A program made the position numbers and the translations under genes. The notes under the pieces were generated by a model. It was given only the letters and a program-made list of their open reading frames with translations. It was not told where the DNA came from and did no database searches. Below are positions 25,401-32,873 of a stretch of DNA of 64,000 nucleotides, in pieces (the first letter of the stretch is position 1; each line of letters starts with the position of its first letter). Source of the DNA: Halolamina pelagica (GTDB taxonomy: Archaea > Halobacteriota > Halobacteria > Halobacteriales > Haloferacaceae); NCBI RefSeq assembly GCF_900115675.1, contig NZ_FOXI01000004.1, positions 186,001-250,000 on the forward strand, read 5' to 3'.

Positions 25401-28400
25401 CGAACGTTCGAGGGATCCACTTCCGGCCGGACTCGCGGTGGACGAAGCTCCGCTCACAGACCGACTCGATGTACTCCCGGTGCTCCTCGTACTCCTCGGC
25501 GTCGAAGACGTACCCCTCCTCGCCGACGTCGTTCTTGAGAACTTTGTCGGGGTAGTAGCCCAGTTCTGCGGCGAACGTGTGTCCGTGGACCTCCGGCCGG
25601 ACCCATACCTCGTAATCGCCTTCGAGGTAGTCCACGAGGTCGACTTCTTCGAGGTCGCTCCCGTGCTCCATCGACCAGTCGTGTGGCAGTTCGTAGTTCG
25701 TCGCCCGGTCGAGGTTGCCGGCTTCGACGAAGCTGTACCCGTCCTCGGTGATGCCGTTGGTCTCGTTCTTCCGGACGAGCATCCGGTGGTTCGGCGTGAC
25801 GCTGAAGTCGATCTTGCTCGTCTGGATGTCGACCAGCTCACCTTCGTAGTCGGGGTAGGCGTGGGTCTCCTCGACGGGCTTGACCTCCATCTCCTCGGAA
25901 TCGGGGTCCAGCGAGTAGACCTCGTCGCCGACGCCGAGGTCTCGGATGTTTCGCACGCCCTCTGGCGTCAGCACGTCGGTGTCAGGCGCGAAGCAGTTCA
26001 TAATTACCTTGACACCTCCCTGTTGCCGGTCGTAGCGCTCGTACGCCTCGGAATCGGGGTCGTGCTGGTCCCGGAGTTCCTTCTTCTCCTCGCGTTCGGT
26101 GAGGAGTTCGTCGATCATCTCCCGCATGATCCCGTCGGGCTCCTTCCGGAAGTGGGTGCCATCCGGCGCGTGGTAGGTCTCGCCGTCGTACTCCTCGGGG
26201 TCGACTTTCGTCTCCGGCGAGGAGTTGATCGTCGCCATCGACATCGGGTACAGCGACTGACCGACCCACTGGTAGTGGCCGTTCCGGCCGGCGAGCACGA
26301 CGTGGTTGTCCTCTGCGGTTACGCAGTAGACCTTCCCGTCGTGGGACTCGACCGTCGCGTTCGTGGACTTCTGGAAGGAGCCCTGTTTGCCGATCGAGAC
26401 GTACCACGTTCCATCGTCCTGCTTCGTGGCCGTCGGCTTCTCACCGCACCGGACCGCGATGTCGACGATGGCCTCCTTCAGATGGTCGCTTTTCGTCCAG
26501 AACTTCTGCAGGCCGGTGTCGGTCGTACTCCCATCACCGGCGACGAGGGCATCGAGCAGTCCACGGAGGAGCTCACCGTCGAGATCGAACACCCACTCAG
26601 GTAGCTGCTTGTCCGCGTACCCCTTCCCACAGTGTTCGCTCAGCCAGTCGAGCAGGTAGAGATTGGAGATGTTGACTCCCCGTTCGTCGACGTTGTAGTT
26701 GATCCCCATCTCGTCGAGGAGCGTCCGGATTCGTTCCCGCCCCTGCTCGTCGTTCTGGTGGAGCGTGAATCGACCGGCCGATCGGTCGATACTGCCCTCG
26801 GTGACGTACCAGCCGAGCAGTTCCAGCCAGTTCGACATCTCGAACGAGATCGGCGTTTCGCGGTGTCCGCGGTCGAACTTGAGGAACAGGTCGTCGGCGT
26901 GTTCGTCGACGACCTCCTGATGCTCGCGGTAGCAGTCGAGCGGGAGCAGGTACTTCCCGACTTTCTGCTGAAGCCCTATCGCCTCGGAACTCCCGTGTGC
27001 GAGATCCAGCTCCGTCTGAACTGCGTCGGGCATCGCGCCACGGAAAACGCCGAGGTCGTCGTCCGAGTAGACGACGACGTTCCCGCGGTCGACCTCGTCG
27101 ATGAAGTCGAACGTCGACGGCGTGCGGCCGTCCATCGGCTGGTGGTTCGGGAAGGCGAACCGTTCGGTGTCGGTGAACTCCCGGTACTCGGCGAACTCGA
27201 AGTCGTCCGGGTCCTGCTCGTCCCACCTGCGCTCTTTCGAGGCGAGGAACCGGTGGTTCTCGGTCACCTTGAAGTCGTGCGTGTTGCCGCTCAGGTGATG
27301 CAGTTCCCCGAAGGAGTTCTCGTAGCTATGTGTTTCCGCGACGGGCTTCACCTCGCACTCGAACGTGTCGGGGTTCAGCGTGTATATCTCGTCGTCGACG
27401 TTCAGATCCTGAATGTTCCGCGGCCCGTCAGGCGTCAGTACGTCGGTGTCGCCGCTGAAACACTTCAGGTCGAGCACGGTGACGTTCTCCTTCACGCCCG
27501 AGATCGGCTCGAAGACGGCACCGCCCTCGAAGTCCTCGGCGGCCTCCTGCTGGCCCTTCGACGGCAGCCCGAACTCGCCGTAGGCCTTGTGCAGCACGTA
27601 CATGTCGACGGCGTCGCCGGCCGTCGGCGCGTCCTCCAGCTTACAGCCGACGAACGAACGCACTTCGTCCCAGAACGCGATGACGGACTGCTTGCGGTCG
27701 ATCTCGACGCAGAGCTCCACGTCCCGGAGGTTGTACTCCAGCAGTTGCTCGGGGTCCTGCTCCCAGAGGTCGCCGATGTCGCCGGAGTAGTGTTCCTTCC
27801 CGACGTCGAGTTCGCGCTCGCCGATGGCGTCGAGGCGGAACGACTCCAACTCCTTGATGACGATCTGCTTGTAGCCGTACAGCAGGTCGAAGACGACCCG
27901 CCCCTTCACGTCCGGGCCGCCCCAGTCCGAACGCCACACCTCGTTCACCCGGGAGAGCCGGTCGATGTCGAGGTCGTACTCGGTGCTGGGGTCGACCATC
28001 TCCAGCCGGTCGAGCACGTACGGCATGTCGAAGTCCTCGAAGTTCCAGCCCGTGAGTACGTCCGGGTTGGTCTCCTGGATGTACTCGACGAACGCGTCGA
28101 GCATCGCCGGCTCCTCGTCGAAGACGCGCACGTCGACGCTGCCGGAGTCCGCGATCTGCTCGTACTCGTCGAGCACCGCCGGGGCGTCGACCTCCGCGTC
28201 GGGCGCGTCGAACAGCCAGACGACGTACTCGTCGTCGTAGGAGTCGTGGGAGGTGAGACAGACGATCGGCTCCTCGCCGTCCTCGGGGAAGCCGGAGCGG
28301 TCGTCGACCTCGATGTCGAACGTGTTGACTCGGAGGTCGGCCTCGGTCGGCGCGTCGACCGCGACCAGCTCCTCGTCGTCGTAGCGCACCTGGATCCGGC

Positions 28401-28968
28401 CGTCGTCGAGTCGGCGCTCGGGCACCTGCAGGCCGGCGCTCACGTCCTTGTCGATCAGGAATCGGTTCGGGAACAGGATGTCCGCCTCGTAGTGCTCGTC
28501 GAAGTCGTCGCGGATCTGGCCCACGTCCCGCGGCGTCCGGCCGATCACTTTCGTCAGCGGCTCGCCACGGATCGACTCGAAGCGCTCGCCGTTGGGGTCC
28601 TCCTCGCGGGTGTCGAGGACCACGTCGTACTCCTCGGTCAGCGCGCGGTTCTCGATATCCTCCGTCGGGACGTAGAAGTACGGCTCCACGCCGAGCACGC
28701 GGACGTGTTCGTACTCGTTGTCGGCGGTGCGACCGAACACGTGGACGACGGGGTACTCCTCGGCGCCGGAGCCCTCGACCGTGTAGTCCACCTGCGTGAC
28801 CTTCAGCTGGACGACGCCCTCGCTGTCGGGGAACTTCAGGTCCGCGGCGTCGACCACCTCGCTGACTGTCTGCCCGGCGTCCCCGGCGACGACGGCCGCC
28901 TCCTCGTCGGGTCGGCCACCGTCGGGAGCCTCGAACTCGTCGAGACCCCACTGCTCGCTGTCACTCAT
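22477..28968 (-). CDS. polB: Replicative DNA polymerase B with three inteins
   Basis: A 2163-codon frame. Removing three inteins (402, 411 and 439 residues) leaves an extein of 911 residues, normal for haloarchaeal PolB1. The proofreading exonuclease motifs are FDIEV (217-221), NFEDFDMPY (309-317) and YNLRDVE (412-418). The spliced polymerase motifs are DLK-SLYP (A), KVIMN-SLYG (B) and YGD-TDS (C), and each is split by an intein. The protein replicates the chromosome with PCNA. The start is the ATG at 28968, 26 bases after a GTTTTAAC BoxA on the minus strand; an in-frame extension further upstream would cross the promoter. No frameshift was found, so all three inteins must splice for activity. 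Confidence 0.95.
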   Translation of the reverse strand: MSDSEQWGLDEFEAPDGGRPDEEAAVVAGDAGQTVSEVVDAADLKFPDSEGVVQLKVTQVDYTVEGSGAEEYPVVHVFGRTADNEYEHVRVLGVEPYFYVPTEDIENRALTEEYDVVLDTREEDPNGERFESIRGEPLTKVIGRTPRDVGQIRDDFDEHYEADILFPNRFLIDKDVSAGLQVPERRLDDGRIQVRYDDEELVAVDAPTEADLRVNTFDIEVDDRSGFPEDGEEPIVCLTSHDSYDDEYVVWLFDAPDAEVDAPAVLDEYEQIADSGSVDVRVFDEEPAMLDAFVEYIQETNPDVLTGWNFEDFDMPYVLDRLEMVDPSTEYDLDIDRLSRVNEVWRSDWGGPDVKGRVVFDLLYGYKQIVIKELESFRLDAIGERELDVGKEHYSGDIGDLWEQDPEQLLEYNLRDVELCVEIDRKQSVIAFWDEVRSFVGCKLEDAPTAGDAVDMYVLHKAYGEFGLPSKGQQEAAEDFEGGAVFEPISGVKENVTVLDLKCFSGDTDVLTPDGPRNIQDLNVDDEIYTLNPDTFECEVKPVAETHSYENSFGELHHLSGNTHDFKVTENHRFLASKERRWDEQDPDDFEFAEYREFTDTERFAFPNHQPMDGRTPSTFDFIDEVDRGNVVVYSDDDLGVFRGAMPDAVQTELDLAHGSSEAIGLQQKVGKYLLPLDCYREHQEVVDEHADDLFLKFDRGHRETPISFEMSNWLELLGWYVTEGSIDRSAGRFTLHQNDEQGRERIRTLLDEMGINYNVDERGVNISNLYLLDWLSEHCGKGYADKQLPEWVFDLDGELLRGLLDALVAGDGSTTDTGLQKFWTKSDHLKEAIVDIAVRCGEKPTATKQDDGTWYVSIGKQGSFQKSTNATVESHDGKVYCVTAEDNHVVLAGRNGHYQWVGQSLYPMSMATINSSPETKVDPEEYDGETYHAPDGTHFRKEPDGIMREMIDELLTEREEKKELRDQHDPDSEAYERYDRQQGGVKVIMNCFAPDTDVLTPEGVRNIRDLGVGDEVYSLDPDSEEMEVKPVEETHAYPDYEGELVDIQTSKIDFSVTPNHRMLVRKNETNGITEDGYSFVEAGNLDRATNYELPHDWSMEHGSDLEEVDLVDYLEGDYEVWVRPEVHGHTFAAELGYYPDKVLKNDVGEEGYVFDAEEYEEHREYIESVCERSFVHRESGRKWIPRTFGGDDFFDLLAWYVTEGNVYTSEEKQFGEKLRGSATTIQIAQQPAVTDGGDDDHATIGDLLDRMGFDYYVDENGYQFTSRLLAETLERLCGSDSFEKQVPEFVFDLSERQKRRFLDTLVAGDGDRQPNSWRYTTSSERLRDDVLRLCTHLGLTANYGKNGGSWRIYVDEGSKNTLRMHRSGSTSTADDGVYCVTVADNHSLLAGRNGTFQFVGQSLYGVSGWDRFRLYDTEGAAAVTATGREVIEFTETASEEIGHEVAYGDSVTGDRPVVVRDPEGNVRVLPIETLFEQAEETAAGEVRITTDGGTVAAASPGKSRRELPGWEALSVNGDGESEWQPITQAIRHETDKPVVNLQHKFGESTTTRDHSYVVEDGDEMVEAAPEDVDEPLRVPGLPAVDEQGTVDVYEVLAGYTRTYEDGRSVGAENAEEKGKRVHTDGEYVWFGHEHHGELDSTPKARRYVDLESEDGRALVRLLAAYVTEGSASTEETTDRKFGASIAESRSEWLEGLREDYEQLFENVTASVITGDTKAERTVAYETADGESSVTYDDGTRKLQMMNELAAVFFREFAGQRSRGKRIPSFVYHLPEGLQSLFLDTLVEGDGSREFPRYSDEYAERNFDYETVSRELAAGLSTLLTQRGKKHSLKYRDSKDSYTIRTCDSYRSGQDPVVEEVEHDGSVYDLSVAENENFIDGVGGVVLHNTDSVMLSLGGDISKDDAIEQSFGIEEHINERYDDFAREELNAGSHRFQIEFEKLYRRFFQAGKKKRYAGHIVWKEGKDVDDIDITGFEYKRSDIAPVTKRVQKEVIDMIVRGGDLDDVKEYLHDEITTFEEGDADLEEVGIPGGIGKRLDAYDTDTAQVRGAKYANLLLGTNFQRGSKPKRLYLKKVHPEFWQRMENEEGFDPQTDPLYREFKRDPDVICFEYAEEVPAEFEIDWPKMLDKTLKGPIERVIEALGLSWDEVKSGQEQTGLGQWG
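23302..24618 (-). mobile_element. PolB intein 3 (motif C, YGD/TDS), LAGLIDADG type
   Basis: 439 residues. It starts with Ser (SVTGDRPVVV), ends HN and is followed by extein Thr, so it is a Ser-nucleophile intein with a canonical C-terminal block. Block B has TTRDHSY. The homing endonuclease carries two dodecapeptide motifs, LLAAYVTEGSAST and FLDTLVEGDGSRE, both with an acidic residue, so it may still cut DNA. It interrupts the catalytic YGDTDS between Asp and Thr. Confidence 0.9.
24763..25995 (-). mobile_element. PolB intein 2 (motif B, KxxxN/SLYG), LAGLIDADG type
   Basis: 411 residues starting Cys (CFAPDTDVLTPEG) and ending FVGQ before extein Ser. Block B is VTPNHRM. Endonuclease motifs are LLAWYVTEGNVYT and FLDTLVAGDGDRQ. 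The C-terminal block lacks the usual penultimate His (Gly instead) and ends in Gln rather than Asn, the same as intein 1. It breaks the KVIMNSLYG template-binding motif. Confidence 0.9.
26257..27462 (-). mobile_element. PolB intein 1 (motif A, DLK/SLYP), LAGLIDADG type
   Basis: 402 residues starting Cys (CFSGDTDVLTPDG) and ending WVGQ before extein Ser. Block B is VTENHRF. Endonuclease motifs are LLGWYVTEGSIDR and LLDALVAGDGSTT. Its splicing ends resemble intein 2 more than intein 3 (similar first 13 residues, same Gly-Gln end), so 1 and 2 appear to be related copies at different sites. Confidence 0.9.
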
Positions 28969-28990
28969 TGGCGGTGGTTTGCCGGGATCC

Positions 28991-28998
28991 GTTAAAAC
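28991..28998 (-). promoter_or_regulatory. BoxA of polB
   Basis: GTTTTAAC on the minus strand is centred about 26 bases before the ATG at 28968, the leaderless spacing. It supports the chosen start against the longer frame. Confidence 0.55.
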
Positions 28999-29070
28999 GA
29001 CGGTGGTCCGCGGGTGTGGAACTCGCACACCCCCGAAAGGCATTTACCCCGGCGCTTGGTAGTGATTAAC

Positions 29071-29247
29071 ATGCCTGACGAGAGCGGTCTGCCGAAGGCG
29101 GCATCGGAGCGCCCGGGACCGGCCGACGACGGCTTCGAGACCGTCGAAACCTACGAGGTCGACGGCGGCGTCGTGTTCTACGACGCGGAGGCCCCGCTGG
29201 CGTGGCTCCGGAGCGACGCGACGGTCTCGCTCGCGGAGCGACGCTGA
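29071..29247 (+). CDS. Small acidic protein, probably DUF7331
   Basis: A 58-residue soluble protein (MPDESGLPKAASERPGPADD onward). The C-terminal 35 residues (ETYEVDGGVVFYDAEAPLAW) look like a small beta-hairpin domain with conserved aromatic residues. The ATG lies 26 bases after catttacc, so the transcript should be leaderless. It is divergent to polB. Function unknown and family number from memory. Confidence 0.72.
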   Translation: MPDESGLPKAASERPGPADDGFETVETYEVDGGVVFYDAEAPLAWLRSDATVSLAERR

Positions 29248-29291
29248 GGCGGACTGCGAACCCTTTTCTCGCTCGGTCCGGGAGTGAACCC

Positions 29292-29693
29292 GTGAGCGAC
29301 GACGACCCGGTCGAGGGGTTCGTCGAGGGATCGGTCGAGCCGTTCGACGAGTCCGACGAGAGCTACGACGGGCCGAAAACTCGGGACATGGAGGCCGAAC
29401 TGCGTGATCGAACCGGCGTCGACGCCGGCGGCACCGGGCTCGAAACCGGGGTCGACTCCGAGACGGCTTCGGCGTTCTGGGCGGCGGTGATCTACGTCAA
29501 CGCCGGCGTCCTGCTGGTCGCGCTTGGGCCCGTCGTCTACGCGCTGCGGGGGCTCCCGCTGGTCTCGGCCGTCCTGGTCGCTGGCGGCGTGGTAGCCTTC
29601 CTGCGTGCCTACTCGGTGTACCGGGAGTTCGACGCGACCGGTGAGGAGGATGCGGCCGGTGAGGAAGCATCGGACGCCAGCGACGGAAACTGA
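29292..29693 (+). CDS. Two-helix membrane protein, probably DUF7322
   Basis: A 133-residue protein with an acidic N-terminal half (starts VSDDDPVEGFVEGSVEP) and two membrane helices (about 61-80 and 84-105, WAAVIYVNAGVLLVALGPVV then a Val/Ala-rich stretch). The C-terminal tail is acidic. GTG at 29292 is the first start after the previous gene and comes 44 bases behind it. No enzyme motif; function unknown. Family number from memory. Confidence 0.7.
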   Translation: MSDDDPVEGFVEGSVEPFDESDESYDGPKTRDMEAELRDRTGVDAGGTGLETGVDSETASAFWAAVIYVNAGVLLVALGPVVYALRGLPLVSAVLVAGGVVAFLRAYSVYREFDATGEEDAAGEEASDASDGN

Positions 29694-29739
29694 GCCCGCC
29701 CCGGAACCGTTTTCCGCGACGATCGCCTCTCGCCGAGCG

Positions 29740-30183
29740 ATGCGACCGGTCGAGACCCCCGACGGGGAGCGCCACCTGCTGCTGTCGACGACCGACGGAG
29801 CCGCGCGGCTCCGCGATCCCGCGACGGGCGAGGAGCGGACCGTCGACGCCGACGCGATCGAACCGGCCGACGACGAGGCGCTGTCGGTCGCCGCCGAGGG
29901 GGTTCCGGAGCCAGTGCGGCAGGTAGTGACGGCGGCCCACGACGAGCGCACGCTGGGGGTGCTGGTGACGCTCGTCGACGACGGGCCGACCCCGGTGGTC
30001 GACCTGCTCTCGCACTCGGGGCTGTGTGAGAGCGACTTCAACGGGCTGTTCGCCGAACTCCGTGCGGCGGGGCTGGTTACGGAGTGCCGCGTCGCTGGCG
30101 AACGTGGCTACGAAGCGACGGAGACGGCCGCGGAAGCGGTCGAACTGCTGCGCGCCGACGCGCCGGGGGCCGACGACGCCTAA
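29740..30183 (+). CDS. Winged-helix-like protein, probably DUF7346
   Basis: A 147-residue soluble protein. The N-terminal 50 residues are beta-rich (RHLLLSTTDGAARLRDPATG). Residues 60-140 look like a winged helix (RTLGVLVTLVDDGPTPVVDL, then an ESDFNGLFAELRAAGLV recognition-helix-like segment). That suggests a DNA-binding or regulatory protein, but no family with known function is recognised. Its TAA stop overlaps the TAG stop of the converging rad50 in a shared ctaa (30180-30183). Confidence 0.7.
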   Translation: MRPVETPDGERHLLLSTTDGAARLRDPATGEERTVDADAIEPADDEALSVAAEGVPEPVRQVVTAAHDERTLGVLVTLVDDGPTPVVDLLSHSGLCESDFNGLFAELRAAGLVTECRVAGERGYEATETAAEAVELLRADAPGADDA

Positions 30184-32873
30184 TCGTCGCCCTCCAGGAT
30201 CGCTTCCGCTCGGGCAAGCGTCGCGGCGTCCTCCCGGCGCGCGGTCGAGCGGTTCGTGGTCGTGTCCTTCTCGACGGTAACCAGTTCGTCGGCGGCGTCG
30301 ACCAGCTCCTCGTCGTGGCTCACGATCAGGATCTGGCGCACGCCGAACCCGCGCATCTCCTCGACCAGGTTCACTAACCGGGAGACGTGCCCCGAGTCGA
30401 GGAACACCGTCGGCTCGTCGAGGATCAGCGGCGGCGTCGGCGCCGCGCCCTCGATCCCCTCGGAGAGCAGGCGGTAGATCGCACACCGCAGCGAGAGGTT
30501 GAACAGCGCGCGCTCGCCGCCGGAGAGCTGCTCGGGCGACAGCGGCGTGCCGTCCTTCTGGTAGACGGTCAGGTCGTACTCGCCGTCGAGTTCGATGTGG
30601 GAGTAGGCGTCGTTGCCGTAGGCGAGGTCGAACGTCTCGTTCAGCATGCGCTCGAGGGTCTCGACGTTGCGCTGGCGGAGTTCCGCCCGGAGGTCGCCGT
30701 AGGTCTGCTCCAACCGTTCGGTCTCCTCGTGAAGCGACTCCAGATCGGCCACGGTCTCGGCGAGTTCCTCGCGATCGGCGCGGAGCGCCTCGAGCTCCTG
30801 AATCTCCTTCTCCACGCTGCCGATCTGCCCGGTCAGCTCGTCGCGTCGCTCGGCGAGGGAGTCGAGTTTCGCCTCGACTTTCTCGAGGTAGTCGGCCGCG
30901 TCGTCCCGCTGCGTGCGGGCGTCCTCGACGCGATCGCGATCGAACTGTTCGCGGAGTTCGTCGCGACGCTCCCGGAGGGCTTCCAGCCGGTCGCGGCGCT
31001 CGTCGGCGAGTTCGGCCTTGCTCTCGCGTTTCTCACGCAGGCGTTCGATCTCGTCCTCGTCGTCGTCGATGGCATCGAGGGCGTCCGCCACGGCGTCGAG
31101 TCGCTCGCGGCGCTCCTCGAGGTCGTCCAGTTCCTCGTCCAGTTCGCCGACACGGTTGCGTGCCTGCTCGGCTTCGGCCTCCGTCTCCTCTGCCTCGGCC
31201 TCCGTCTCCTCGGCCTCCGCTTCGAGTTCGTCGGCTTCCTCGCGGAGTTCCTCGGTCGCCGCGCGGTCCGCCTCGATCTCGGCCTCCAGTTCGTCGACGC
31301 GTGCTTCGAGCATCTCCCGGCGCTCCGCGAGCGTCTGGGCGCGGCTCTCGGCGTCGGTCAGCGCCTCGGCGTCCTCGATCTCGGCTTTCAGGTCGGCCTT
31401 CCGGCCGTTGAGCCGGCCGAGTTCAGCAGAGAGCTCCTCCACGCGCTCGCGATCGGACTCGAGGGAGTCGACGTGCGGGGAGTCCTCGACGGGCTGGCCG
31501 CACTCCGGACAGTTCCCTTCCTCGAGCAGTTCCTCGGCCTCCTCGACGCGGTCTCGTGCCGAGGCGAGCGTCCCGACCGTCTCCTCGATCTCCGCCTGCA
31601 CCTCGTCGAGTTCCTCGCGGAGCGTCTCGCGGTGGGCGTCGGCCTCGCCGATCTCGACGGGAGCGTCGGCGAACCGTGACTCGATCGCCTCGCGTTCCTC
31701 GACCACCTCCTCCAGGTCGGCACGTACTTCCTCGAGGTCGGCCTCGTCGCCGTCGGCTTCGCGCTCCAGTTCGTCGGCGCGCTCGTGCTTCTCGCCGGCG
31801 TCCTCCCGCAGCCGCCTTGCCTCGTTCGCAAGACTCTCAGCCTCACTCTCGCGGGCCCTCACCTCGTCGCGTTGCTCCTGGCGCTGCTCCCGCAGGTCCG
31901 CCTCCCGATCGTCGATCGTCTCGCGGGCGTCGGCGACCGCGTCCGCGGTGGCGGCCCCGATCCCGGCGTCGTCGGCGAGCGCTTCGAGTTCGCTCTCGCG
32001 TTCCTCGATCCGCTCGCGGAGCTCGGTGATCTCCTCGAGCAGCGCCTCGCGCTCGCTCTCGGTCTCGCGGATCGACGCCTCGAGCTCCTCGATCTCCCCG
32101 CTCAGTTCCTCGAGTTCGCTCTCGCGCTCCTCGGCCTGCTCGATGATCGACTCGGCCTCCTCCTTCGTCTCGCGGGCGTCCTCGCGGTTCCCCTCGAAGC
32201 GCTCGATCTCGTCGTCGAGCGCCGCCAGGTCGCTCTCCAGTTCGTTCAGCCGGTCGTGGAGGTCCTTCGCCTCCTTCGCCGCGATCTGCTCGTCGAGCTT
32301 GTTGAGGCCGCCGCGCTTGTCCGAGAGCACGTCCTCGACGCCGAGGCGCGCGTCGCTGGCTCGCTCGCGGTACTCCTCCAGCTTGCCGAGCTGGAGCAGG
32401 TCGTCGATCATCTCCCGGCGCTCCCGCGGGGAGGCGTTGATCAGTCGGTTGACCTCGCCCTGACGGATGTACGCGCAGTTGCGAAACGAGTCGCTGTCCA
32501 TCCGGAGCAGGTCCTCGCCGACGAACTCCCGCACGTCGCGGGCGCCCTCGACGACGCCGTCGGGACCGTCGAGCGTGCAGGTCCGGGTCGAGATGGAGTC
32601 GCCGGACCGGCGGAGTTCGCGGGTGATCTTGAACTCCTCGCCCGCGTGGGTGAACCAGAGTTCGACGTCCGTCTCGTCGGCGCCGGTCGTCACGGCGTCG
32701 TCGAGGGTGCCGTCGAGCGCCCGCGAGCCGTAGAGCGCGAAGAAGCAGGCCTCGAGCAGCGAGGACTTCCCGGAGCCGTTGAGCCCGTGGATCACGGTCA
32801 CGCCATCCTCGAAGCGCAGGTCGGTGTCGGCGTAGGGCTTGAAGTTCCGCAGGCGCAGGCGGTCGAACTTCAC
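30180..32873 (-). CDS. rad50: DNA double-strand break repair ATPase Rad50
   Basis: An 897-residue SMC-like ATPase. Walker A is GLNGSGKS at 30-37, the zinc hook CPEC is at 455-458, the ABC signature LSGGE at 783-787 and Walker B LILDEPTVFLD follows near 820. Between them are two long, highly acidic coiled coils. With Mre11 it tethers and processes DNA ends. The GTG start overlaps the mre11 stop as GTGA, so the complex is made stoichiometrically. Length and architecture are those of other haloarchaeal Rad50s. Confidence 0.96.
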   Translation of the reverse strand: MKFDRLRLRNFKPYADTDLRFEDGVTVIHGLNGSGKSSLLEACFFALYGSRALDGTLDDAVTTGADETDVELWFTHAGEEFKITRELRRSGDSISTRTCTLDGPDGVVEGARDVREFVGEDLLRMDSDSFRNCAYIRQGEVNRLINASPRERREMIDDLLQLGKLEEYRERASDARLGVEDVLSDKRGGLNKLDEQIAAKEAKDLHDRLNELESDLAALDDEIERFEGNREDARETKEEAESIIEQAEERESELEELSGEIEELEASIRETESEREALLEEITELRERIEERESELEALADDAGIGAATADAVADARETIDDREADLREQRQEQRDEVRARESEAESLANEARRLREDAGEKHERADELEREADGDEADLEEVRADLEEVVEEREAIESRFADAPVEIGEADAHRETLREELDEVQAEIEETVGTLASARDRVEEAEELLEEGNCPECGQPVEDSPHVDSLESDRERVEELSAELGRLNGRKADLKAEIEDAEALTDAESRAQTLAERREMLEARVDELEAEIEADRAATEELREEADELEAEAEETEAEAEETEAEAEQARNRVGELDEELDDLEERRERLDAVADALDAIDDDEDEIERLREKRESKAELADERRDRLEALRERRDELREQFDRDRVEDARTQRDDAADYLEKVEAKLDSLAERRDELTGQIGSVEKEIQELEALRADREELAETVADLESLHEETERLEQTYGDLRAELRQRNVETLERMLNETFDLAYGNDAYSHIELDGEYDLTVYQKDGTPLSPEQLSGGERALFNLSLRCAIYRLLSEGIEGAAPTPPLILDEPTVFLDSGHVSRLVNLVEEMRGFGVRQILIVSHDEELVDAADELVTVEKDTTTNRSTARREDAATLARAEAILEGDD

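Noticed and set aside
26632-28995. A 787-codon plus-strand frame opposite polB
   Set aside because: Val/Leu/Arg/Asp-rich composition of a mirror frame, no recognisable domain, fully antisense to conserved polymerase and intein motifs.
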